NCBI GenBank assembly: GCA_001586965.3
Contig: LUCW03001356.1
Coordinates: 45,001 to 67,500, forward strand
Reading direction: 5' to 3'
DNA from: Sphaeroforma sirkka
Taxonomy: Eukaryota > Opisthokonta > Ichthyosporea > Ichthyophonida
DNA: 22,500 nucleotides
Under the pieces are notes generated by a model, which made no database searches, was not told where the DNA came from, and saw nothing but the letters and a program-made list of their open reading frames with translations. A program made the position numbers and the translations under genes. Shown piece by piece: positions 9,657-21,600 of the stretch (its first letter is position 1; each line of letters opens with the position of its first letter).

Positions 9657-12600
9657 TAATACGTATATATACAAATACATATGCATACATTAGTACATAT
9701 ATCTACAAATACATACGCATACTTTAATACATTACAAAAACATAATTACAAAAACATATGCATACAATAGTACATATATCTACAAATACATATGCATACT
9801 TTAATACATGTATTCACAAATACATATGCATACATTAGTACATATAGCTACAAATACATACGCATACTTTAATACATAAATTTTAAAATACATATGCATA
9901 CATTAGTATATATACATATACAAATTCATGCGCATTCATTAATATATATATATATATATATACATACAATCATGCATCTTCAACTATCTGCACAGGCAGC
10001 ACAGCTCAGAGTTTAAATGGTGTACATAATATCATCCACACTCGGTAAGGCATACACACCGATACCAATTGCCTATAAAAAAATTCACGGTAGAACACCT
10101 TATACCATCCCACGCCCGTCGGCTCGAGTGTCGGTAACCCCTACCTAACCCAAGGACCAGAGCTCACACGCCAGTCCCCAGACTCACAACCCCAAACGAT
10201 ACCATTCGGTTGTGGGGCTTATATACGTGTTCTACACTGCTAAAGCCTTCTACATCGCGTGTGCTGGACCGTCTTTGTCCTGGTCGTCAAAGGTATTGGT
10301 GCAACGACTGTCAATGTCACCGAGCTCTGCCCTATTGTGCCCACCTCACGCTGCTATGGGCTTCTGCGCTACTAACAAACACCTGTAACACAATATGGTA
10401 CACACGTCGCTCGTCCCTGACTTACATTGTTATATTCTTCCACATCCTTGAGATCAGTGAACTGCTTGTTCTTTGCCCGGCCGTACAGCATGGCCTGTAG
10501 GTAAAGGGACCGACAGCGCGAGGGAGCAGCCGAATTAAGGAATGAGTGAGTGAGTGGGGGTGAGTGTAGTAGTGAATTATCCAGTATGGGGCACGGGTTG
10601 GTTGCAAGTATCACAAGGGCGCTCGTAGTAAAACACTGTCGACAATAGCTGCTCGGCAACGAAGCAGCAGTGTTTGCAACCGTGGTTAGATGGAAGGATG
10701 GGTACTAGGACTGGTGCAAGAGTGCGATGGAGTGTTCTGAGCCATCTGTCAATGTCAAGATCACCTCAGCCGTGCGGTGGCCGCGGATTGAGATCGCACA
10801 CGTAGTTTGTACACATGTACGCTAACCATCTTACTATACATCAAGCATGCATTAAGCTCAGTTGCCGAAATAAAATCCCCTCACTTAAACGTTAAATTGT
10901 ATGCACCTCCGGATTCCTGATATACTCACCGGTCGACTACCAAAACGTTTACGCTCAGGCACGAGCAAACGCACACACGCACACCTGTCTTTCTTTCTCG
11001 GAGACAACACCCTTGAACTTTTTGCCGCGCTTCGACCGTTTGCAGTAGGTCTCGTACTTGGCTAAGTTGTCGTAGTGCTTGTTGTTCACTTCGTTCCATG
11101 TGTACTGCCAGTCCAGTCCAATGGGGCACCCGCCCTCGTCTGTGAATGCAGAGTGTGGTTAATCAACGGACGGTAACTAACTGCTCGATTGGTATCGAAT
11201 CAAACGCTTTGTGGAGCAGAACGAGGGTCGTCGCTACACTAAGCCTCTATTCCTATTAACTCATACCGATATGCCAAAACTCGGGAACAAAGACATACAA
11301 ACACCTACTTCATAACACGAAGCACAGCGCAAGTTTTCCGAGTTTATCTCACAACACCTCCAAACCCCACCACTGTCTAAGTGTACAATACCGAACAGAT
11401 TGCCCCACCACTGTCTAAGTGTACAACGCCGAACGGATCGCAGAACAACACAAAAGCTCACGCATACACTCAACCGAAATCCCAAATTATTGCACTATTT
11501 TTAATTTTATACGTTTGTCTGATATATCGCAGACTATACCCGGTAGTAGCCCCACCTATCACCGACGTAAACATAAGAAAAGCAGCAGGCCTCATTTTGC
11601 CGCGACCACCCAGTCCACAACAACAGTCCCACTCCGTACATCAAATTGTGACATATAGTCGTGTATAATAGGGATAGTACAACCAGCCTACCCCTGATGC
11701 TGTACTAGTACAGCTACCTACCCCCTGATACTGTACTAGTACAAATATCTACCCCCAGACACTGTACAAGTACAACTACCTACCCCCTGACACTGTATTA
11801 GTAAAATTACCTACCCCCTGACACTGTACTAGTACAATTACCTACCCCTGATACTCTACTAGTACAAATACCTACCCCCCTGACACTGTACTGGTACACA
11901 ACTACCTACCCCTGATACTCTACTAGTACAACTACCTACCCCTGATACTCTACTAGTACAACTACCTACCCCCTGACACTGTACTAGTACAGCTACCTAC
12001 CCCTGATACTATACTAGTACAACTACCTACCCGCTGACACTGTACTCAGAGGACTGACCTGGTACACTACATGAGCCGCCAAGGGTACGCGGATACAATC
12101 GCACTTCCACCTGGCCGAATCTGTAGAACAACAAGGTCAATGAGATACCAGTTAATGCTTACAAGCAACCCCCGCAAGTATAAGTTCCGAGTCTATGTAC
12201 GAATGTATGCAGAAGACAAAAGGTACGCAAAGCGAAGGCGACAGTTCGGTACAACGCGGTTGCATATACGAGCACATGAACAGGGGGCCGTACGCGGTCT
12301 TCATGTACACGCACACCGGCTATACGCAGACCTGAATCCGGCACAGTCGGGAGTCGAGAAACTTGCACGCACAGGTGTACACACCTTATTCTGGGCTTCT
12401 TGGCGGATGGTTCGTCACTGTGGGGCGCATCAACCATCCACACACTTAGGACACATCTATCCGTCGCTTCCGTTTGCCCGTGGCACTGCTGGATGGCGTC
12501 CCTGTGGTTGCGCTCACAGACGACGGCGTGCTGTCCTCAGTGCCGTGGCTTGTGGTGCTCGTCTGGGCCCTGTCACCGGCAGTAGTCGCACTATCGGTGG

Positions 12601-15600
12601 TGTCTGCGGGATATGGTGTTATGAGTGTGGGAGACGGGGAGTTTTAGCGTATTACCACTGTATTGGTAAATACCGATGAAGGACAGTGTGTTATATAATA
12701 CTGCCAATCTCTAAGAGAGTTCGGCCAAGTATGTTCAGGTCCAACAGTTCGGGTCCAGGTTCAGCCCTTGACAGATACAAACAGGGCAGGAATTATGTGC
12801 ATACACCCAAAATTGTATAGCCTGAGTACAGATCCGTTTGTGTACGTGAGTTTCAGTCGCCGAGCCGGTTCATGGGTACCTTCAATGCTGCCACTGACGA
12901 CTGCGTGATCAGTTTCTATAGGTGCAGAGGAAACTGTAGGGCTCGGACTCGTCGTTGGGTCCCGTGAAGTGCTGGTTGACGATTCATCTGGTGGTGATAT
13001 CAGGAAGCCAACGAACATCAATCACACACTATAACACGTGGAAAGTACCAACATCAATCTGTTCAACTCAACAGACAGAATGAATGGCATTCCATATAGG
13101 AGTAGAACTGAGTTGAATCATGCAAATCTGCGAACATATACTGCCCTGTGAATGCAAGGCAGCGGTGGAAGGAATGGTACACACTCGATATAGACGTTTC
13201 ACGCAAACGGGCGGACACCGTGGCACTCCTGATCAACCACTCATTCAGGCAAGCACATACACGTGCACGAGTATATATGCACATAAACCGCCTCGCCGGT
13301 AACACACATAAATACGAACACCATGAGGTGAACAATATGTATACACGTCGCCTGATCACGAACCAACCTGCGCCACTGTGCATTGAGGGTCCGCTCGCAG
13401 CCTCTCGTGCAGGCCCTCTCAACACGCCCTCGTCCCCTATCTTTGTGTCACCGGATTGTTTGTGTATACCGGCAACGGCGGCCCTGTCCTCTGTTTCCGC
13501 TGCGATGTAGACTTCGTGTGCCGTGCTTCGTTTGGGGCGGGTTCGCCCTGCACCCAGCTCTGGCACACTGTCGCCGGTGAGCGTGTCCAAGCCACGCATG
13601 ACATCCTGGCCCATATTGAACCCTGGACCAGCCACTGGAGACACATCCGCTTCTGTCGCTGGTGACTCCTCGGCCGTGCCCTCTCTGTGTGGATGGGACC
13701 GGTCCTCTGCCTTGACGGAGTGGACAGGACCGGGAATGGCTTCGGCTGACGGATCACCCAAGCCTGTGTCTACTGCTGCTGTTGCCGTAATGGATTCCCC
13801 AACGCTTTCAGCTGCGCCTTCCCTGTCGGTGGTTGTAGGTGCGTGCCTGCTGTCGTCACTCGAGGTGGCACCTACCTTCCTTTCGGCAGAAGCCGTGTCT
13901 GACACAATACTGGGTGCTCCGTCTCCTTCTGCCGTGCCTCGTTCGTGCACGCGGTCGACTCCCCCGCTACTCTCGTACACCGGTTGCTCACGTGCCACGC
14001 TGGGTAGGTCTTCACATGGTCCTGCTAAGCTTTTCACTATATCTGCTACCTTAATGGGTGTTCCCCTTGATGGCCTATCTTCTGCATTACCTGCCGCATG
14101 TGGTGTTTTGCTTTTTGATCCATCTTCCGTATGTGATTTATTTGGCGTCTTGGCTTTGGCCTTACCTTTTGAGCTTGGCCGCCTTCTGGTGCTGACACCC
14201 GGATGTGCCGATGCGAAGGTACACTCATCCACCTTATCCAAACCTCTCCTCGACCTCCGTTGCACTTTCTCACACATCGCTTCTGCTTTGCCGATGCTGT
14301 TCTCGCCCTTTCCCCCGTTGTTATTCACGCGTACACTCACCTTCTCTGCTCCATCCATCGCTGTGTCGACGAGCATGTCAGTCTCTTCTGCTGCTCCTGT
14401 CTCCATTGAGTCTTGTGCGTGTCCGCTTCTACCCACCACAGCTTCAGCAGTGTCCGTGAGGTCACTTACACTCGCCTCAAAGGCATCGCCACGCTGTCCC
14501 GGCGCGTCCTGTGCGTGTGTGCATTGGGGCACAGCTGTATCCCTGTCGTCCAGTTCTCGTGTTGGTGAGGTCAAACCGGCGATCGCAGTTGCTGTAGACC
14601 CGTCAGTAGTGCTGCCAGCCACATGACTCGCGTGGGCTGCATCGGTACCCGCAGTCATATCGGCAGTGCTATGTTCAGTCTCCCCACTGTTATCCCTCTG
14701 TTCCGTAACTTCTTCAGTTGCATCTAAAACACCGCCAGCGATGTTCTCGTTGCCACAACTGACATTCCCAGGAAGGTTATCAGACCTACCGGGAGGTCCT
14801 TCCTGTACCCCATCGGGTATGGCTGCTTGCTCAAGACCGCTTCCTTCGGCTTGCTTGTTGTCTGTGTCTAGGCCTACCGTCGCTGCCATCCTCTGCCTAT
14901 CCTGGGTGTTCGGTACCTTTGCATTTGCATTCTTATTCTTCTTCGTCGCTTCTTCGGTGTCTCCCTCCGCCCCCGAGGACTCATTGACGCGGCTGCAAAG
15001 TGCTGCACTTTCAGGGGTAGACATTGCCTCCAGTGTGCGCTTGACACCCCGCGTCACCCGAGTATCCGGCACCACAAGATCTGTACTAACAGACCCACAG
15101 GCGCCGATAGATTCTGCACGCTCTGTTGCTGACCAAGCCACTTCTTCCGTGCCAGTAGTGGCAGTAGCACCGGCAACGTTCACCTGATTTGTGGGGCTCT
15201 CGGGCCGCTCATTGCCACATATATCGACCCCATCTCCATCCGCTGGGACTGCTCGGGCTATGTCGGCGTCGCTTTGGCCTATCGACTCACCGATATCGGC
15301 TATTGCTGTACCACTTGCGTCTAGTTCAACAACATTTTTGTCTACCATCGAACCGCGCTCGGCTATCTTGGCACCAATATCCTCCACCAGATCAGGCTCG
15401 GAGACGGGTATCTCATCCGCACCATCGCAGACTGCACTACCTCCGGCATGGCTAGCCTCGCCCGATTCAAGGGCCTCGACACCACCTCCAGAGCCAGAAA
15501 AATCAGTAACATCACCCACTCGACTATCTATCTCTTCACCTGACCTCCTACAAACAGCAGGAGGCGTTTGTCTCTCACTACCATCGCTCACAACACTCGC

Positions 15601-18600
15601 CCCTACACTCGTTCCGCAAGTAGGGCTCATAGTAGTTCCATGACTAGCCGATGGCGTGGCCTGTCGCCTACTCTCAGGCCCTTCTTCGCAGGTGTCTGCG
15701 TCCCTCTCGTTCGTTGACTCCTCTACCTTCTCCCTGCCAGAATCGGTACGAACAACCGTACTTGAAGAACCCGTGATACCATCTATATGATGCATAACTT
15801 CTCCCTCGGATTCCTCTGTCTTCTCACCGCCAACGTCCGTGGGCACCACAGCGCTGGAGACGTCGGTTATATCCTTTCTACTATCCAAATGATCTTGCCC
15901 CTCAAGCTCGCCCGTCTCCTCACTGTCAACAACGTCGAAATACGTCCCAGCACTTGGTTCGTCTGATGTATCATCCACTTGGCTCGCTTTTCGCTTGTGC
16001 CGCCGACAAACTCGTGCTTTAGCGCTATCCAGCGCACGTTCAGCGCTTTCTAGTGCGCCGGTAGCCACGGTCTGCTTCGGCCTGGACAAGGTTTGATTGA
16101 GAGGGAACAGAACATAACAATATGATGTGACGCGTCAGTACAGATTATACAAGTCTATGATAAAGTGCCGCGGAATTGATATTGAATTGGACATAAACTG
16201 CATATGTCGGGCGGGTTTGAGATACACAAAGGTTGAGATTACTATCATTTGCCGTCTCAGTTTATGGAATGCGAAACGACGTGGCGAAAAAACAATGTGA
16301 TTATCTAATGACTAAACCGGTTCTTGGCCCGCGATTGTTTGAATTTGGGCCATATATGCTTCCCCATTTCTAATGAATTGGAATATAATTTCATTACACT
16401 CACCACATGCACATCCCAAAATAAAGACAACATGTGAGTTAGCCACCAAGCGTTGAATGGGAGCGCACACCGCATGGCCAGCCCGCTAACCTGATTTTTA
16501 ACCCTCTTGCACCCACCAATTGGACACCAGTTCAGAGGAAAGACATACCTGTCGTCGTCACCACTCAGGGCACCAGCAGCACTTGCTGAACCACTCTGTG
16601 CACAAGTTGTACTCAGTCTCTCCGTCCTACTCGCCTGACGCTCCCCACCCGACAACGCAGGCGCCTCCCCTGCAGATGCGGCAGCTCTATCATCCACACT
16701 ATCGCCCTCGGTGTCGAGGGCTTTAGGGGTTTGAATGCTAGTGTTCCGTATACCAGCCCCAGCACTTTTAGGACTGAACCCCCACTTTCGGGGTGTTGAG
16801 CCACAACTCGCACTGGCAGCGTTGCCGTTGCCGTTGCCATTGCCCTTCCGTGTCTTCCGTCGCGTGCTCACACCCCGATTGGCACTCGGCGAGACCTCGG
16901 GCGTTCCCTCGCCAGATACTCGCATGCTTCGCCGCCGGGTTAATTTGACCGGCGTATTCCCCACGACATCGACATCCATCGAGGCAGACATCTCTGTCTC
17001 CTCCCTGCCAACGTCTGGCGCATTCGCGGGCAATACTGCATGCGCGTCCGTGGCCAGCTCATCCTTGCCTGTGCTGGTGTTACGCAGTGACACACCCGTG
17101 GGTGGCTCCACTTCCTGTGCACCCCCTTTCTGGTCCGTTCCCATCGGGTGTGCCCCATTGTCGACGGTTATATCATCTGTGTTTTCTACTTCTGAACTGG
17201 TGCGTATGCCTGTGCTAGTATCAGCACTGATAGTTGCACCCACACTCGATCCCAATCCCGCTTTCACAGTCTCACCAGCGTCTCCTCCCATGATTCCCTC
17301 GTTTGCCACTCCAACTCCAGGCCCAAGGTCAGCCGACATTTCGGCTTGCGTTCTAGATTCCTCCTCACTCATTAGCTGTGCTTCTTTCTCGGCCAACGTG
17401 ATCCTTTGTCTCTTGAGCGCATTCTTTTCCTCGGTCAAGCTCCGTTCCATCGACCGCAGCCTCTCCTTCTCCTTGCCGAGCATGTTCATCCCATGCTTCA
17501 GAATGGCTTTCTCGGCGATAAGCAGTGTTTCTCGCTTCTCCAGTGATAGCAGCCCCCGTTCTGGCTGTGTATGCGTGCCGCCTGTTGTACTAGTTAAATC
17601 CGTCTTCTCTTCTGCCCTCAATTGACCGGAAGGGTCAGACTCCGAGACTTCTGGTACTCGTTTCAATTTCTGATCTTGAATGGCTCTTGCATCACTCAAA
17701 CAACGCTCACGCTCCTCTAGTGCACTTTGCCGCAGTACCAACTGCTCGCGAAGCCGTTCCATATCCTGCCTCTGTGTTTCCAACTCACCTCTATCTGCAT
17801 GTAGCCGTCGCTGGTTTTCCAGGAGGAGCTCTTCACCTTGCCGGAGCACCCGTTTCGACTCGTTGACGGACTCCAATTCGGACTTTAGGGCCGCTCGGAT
17901 CTGCTCAATCTTGAGCATGGTGATCCTACCCGCCTCCGCTTGTCCCTCCACTATCTCTTCAAAGGCTTTCTTCTCTGCCCCCAACTTCGCTGTTTCCTGG
18001 TGCACGCGGTCCAGCTCGTTCTGCAAGGTCTGCCGTTCCTCGGCAATCTTCAGCATGGTGATCCTGGTGTGGTGGAAAGAAGAAAAGGAAGTACATAAAG
18101 AGTGACAAGGAGACTGGACAAGCACTCAGTCTGATAAGGATATAAAAGAATAGCCATTCAGCTGTCTTGCCAATCTCTGGTCTTGCAAACAACATGCACA
18201 TGTGTCGCACTAGCACATATGACATTGCAAAGAACCACGACGACGACGACTAAACTACTACACACCTTCCCGCCTCCGCTTGGTCAACCACTAACTTCTC
18301 AAAGATGGCCCGTTCAGATCGTAGCCTCTCATCGGAAGTTGCCAACTCACCAAGGCTTAACCGCGCACGCTGCCCCAGTCCAGTGCCATCATGCGCCACA
18401 TCAGCTGCTTCTCTCACTTCGGTACTCTCGCCTGATGGGCTTGGTTTCTGTGCAGCATTATGTTGCAACCCATCGCGTTCCGTATCCAGGTCCAAAGATG
18501 GCTCACTTACCAGCGCACTTTTTGCCTTAGAAACGGCCGTTTGGTCGACATCACGAGCTGTCCCCATATCACCACTGACCGCTGTCGCGTCAATAGGACC

Positions 18601-21600
18601 TCCCATACCTGTGCGATTTGCTATACACACGCCTGGCTCTGTGGTTGTAGTAGGGTTTCTCACTGTCGACCTTTCGACCTGTGGCCTACAAGCAACTGTC
18701 GAGCTTCCCTCTGGCACTGTTGCAAGTTCGAGGCCCTGGCTTGTATCCGCCTGGGTCGTATCGCCCTGATCTACTCTCATATCACTACTTGTGCTATGTG
18801 TTGTGCCTGACGCGAGGTCTGTGATGTTTTCAATAGGCTCTGTTGTGTCGTTATCCACCTCCATGAAATCGACGACCACGCTTGTGCCAGTGCTAAGCTT
18901 GGCGTCTGGTTCAGCAGATCCTACACCAAAATATATATAAAAACATACTCGAGAGTTACTATCATTGTATTGATACCGATCCATTCTCAGTCTCACTATT
19001 AACGCGATGGAAAGGAAATGGCTGTCCAAACGCAGGGATTACATTGTACTCCCTCAAAGCTAGAATGCCCCCGCAAAGTTGTAATTTTGGCACCACTCTC
19101 CAGATACATACTTAAAATTTGGGCACACGCGACAATGAAAAGTCTATTATGAATCCGTCCGCTCTACAGATACTATGGATGACCCAACAGAGTAAAAACT
19201 TAGAAGGGACTTTACCACACCGTATGGTTGCCAGCGCAGATAAGTGTCAAATACTGCTATATAGACACTCGAGGAGAATAGGTGCTTTATGTTTTCATAT
19301 TTGAGTGTGCAATCATCTATACTGAACCCCATGCTACTGTGAGGACCAGAATCATGTATGTAGTATAAGGTCTCAGATAGTACACATAGACGATGCCAAA
19401 TCTTGCCATGAGCCTACATGTAATATGTGATTTAGTGTGACCTACTCACATGATAGACTATTCCTCTTTATCTCTGCCACATGAGGTACGAATTGATCAC
19501 GATAGATACTATTCTAAGGCCTTTTTGATATCTAGGCAGACGCAATGTTTAAGCACACCCAGATTTGCAGCGTGAACTGGTCTCATACACACGGTTAACG
19601 ATCAATAAAAAAAAGTCAGAAATTCACCTTTGGGTGTTGTACATGCTGCATTACTCTCTGTGCCATCTTGTTGAGCGTTGATTGGTGAGGGCTTCGTTTG
19701 CGGCCTTTGCGGTGTAACAGAAGCATGTAGGTCCGTCTGCTCGGGCAGCAGAGGCATGTTGTGCTCGAGAAGTGTGGGTAAGGGGCTGGTCCAAAAAAAA
19801 AAACTTAAAGTCAGTATACAGAGGAACGGTATACATTTATCTGAATGGTGCTACATATCGCATATTTTCATAAAATATGAAGGCTCACATCTCTTGGGTT
19901 GACATTGGTTGCTACGTTTGACTACCATGCACGAAACATGCGTACTGTTTTACTTGGCTGAGATGTGCCAATAATGACTGAGATAGCAACAGATGTTTAG
20001 CTAGGATCTCAAGCTCCCAATCGATTTTGACAAGAAAATATCTCGAACGCAGCATAAATCAAATCTGTGCATCGAACCGGGCGAGAGAGAGAAAAAATAC
20101 CTTTCTATATTTTCGTGGGACGCGCCTATCGGTTCTTGGAGTTTCGCTGGAGGTGAATGAGGAATATCATCTCTCTGCTCTACAACCTGTGCGAAGGCCC
20201 GAGTAACATGAGTGTATATTAACATTGCAAGCTGTAGTCAACCCATACAACCATTGCAGAGACGTGTAGGCGCGTAGACCAAGCACTAGCAACTTTGCAA
20301 TAGCTAAGTGTGTATCACACGAATGCACTGTGTGCGGACGACCAACCCCGACTCTACACCCGTGTGTGTGTGCTGGTATGTCAGCCCAGACTTCACAGCG
20401 CGGTGTTGCGCTCGAACATTCACAACTCTCACTTTCACCACGTACCTGCTCCATATTCATCGATGAACCCGAGGAGTCGCCAGTGGTCTTAACCGCTTCG
20501 CCGTACCCTTCTTCTCGGCCCTGTAGTTGGATACCCATTTGTGCTAAGCGCTCGTCAAACAACTGCGCTTCTTGCTCGTCGCACACCGTCGCGGTATCGT
20601 TCAGCACTCCGAAGGACGACATCCCCAGCAACTGTACATACTTTGGGGTCGGGGGTATCACCTGTATTGCTGGGCAGGGCTTCCCGGGAAGTGTCCTGGT
20701 ACTACTTGAGCTTGCCACCCACCCTTTTCCGATACCGCCTACGAGCACAGGCGTGTTTGTCCTGTGGTGTGTATTCTCGTCCATACGGACACCCACTTCT
20801 GTGGTTGCTTGCTCAGGTGTCATAACCACTTGCTCGATACGGTGGGATGATTTTTGTACAGGCGTAGTGCTACGCGAGAAATGAGCCTGTGATAGTGTGC
20901 TTGTATTAGAAGAACTATGCGGCTTCGTATCCTGTGGTGTGCAAACCAGCATTGAGTGATCCTGGGGCATCGACTGGATCTGCGCTTGAGCATCCACCCA
21001 CTCCAACCCTTGCATTAAAAATCCACTGAATGTGAACGGAGAGTCTTCTCCGCCCAGCTGCGGGTAATGCTGTGAATGGATATCCGAGATGCTCTCAAGT
21101 GAGTTTGGCACCTCCTGTTGCTGAGGTATCGCATCCATCCCCTGACCATCACCCACACAATCAGGGCTGGAATCCTGATCTGGCTCTTGGACGTTGTCGG
21201 CTTTTCGATCTTCAACGCTAATGCAGGTGTTTGTAGTGGAAGTGGTGGTCATAACCGGCTGGCTCTGACTGTCAATGGCACGTGGCTGTATTTGAGGAGG
21301 CCAGGATCGTGTGTGAGAAGTCTGAGTTTGTGTGTGAGGAGTCTGAGTTCCTGTGTGAGGAAACTGAGTTTTTGTGCGAGGAGACTGAGTTTGTGTGTGA
21401 GTAGTCTGAGTTTGTGTGTGAGGAGTCTCAGTTTGTGTGTGAGAAGTCTGAGTTTCTGTGTGAGGAGTCTGAGTTCCGGTGTGAGAAACTGAGTTTTTTG
21501 TGCGAGGAGACTGAGTTTGTGTGTGAGTAGTCTGAGTTTCTGTGCGAGGAGTCTGAGTTTCTGGGCGAGGAGTCTGAGTTTCTGGGTGAGGAATCCGAGT

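Larger units (their letters stand above)
9249..12417 (-). other. CSRNP domain, spread over the last five exons
   Basis: Exon pieces are 12417 or 12398 to 12385, then 12120-12059, 11139-10985, 10494-10426 and 9467-9249. They read KKPRI, then RFGQVEVRLYPRTLGG, PIGLDWQYTW, KRSKRGKKFKG and LRESRNEVGCACAANGKC, then a cysteine array ending ELCQNP. Animal CSRNPs show the same order: KKRVRFDQVTVYYF, then a basic/acidic linker, then RLSREECGCDC and a Cys-rich block ending CGN. The nine cysteines are spaced C-x-C, x5, C, x4, C-x-C, x6, C, x4, C-x-C, x4, C, which suits zinc binding. Phases 2, 1, 0 and 0 agree across the junctions. The domain ends about 16 residues after CQNP at a TGA, so the conserved segment after the Cys block in animals is short or missing. 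This is a match from memory, not a search. Confidence 0.8.

Noticed and set aside
12071-12679. 202-codon + strand open frame
   Set aside because: It overlaps the minus-strand exons with the CSRNP motif and the Ser/Thr segment. Its Cys/Arg/His-rich translation looks like the antisense of that sequence.
13523-14626. Long open frame on the + strand (367 codons), with others at 14666-15187, 15191-15643 and 16735-17625
   Set aside because: They lie antisense to exons of the minus-strand gene, whose composition keeps other frames open. They show no splice-consistent or recognisable product, whereas the minus-strand frames join by phase.
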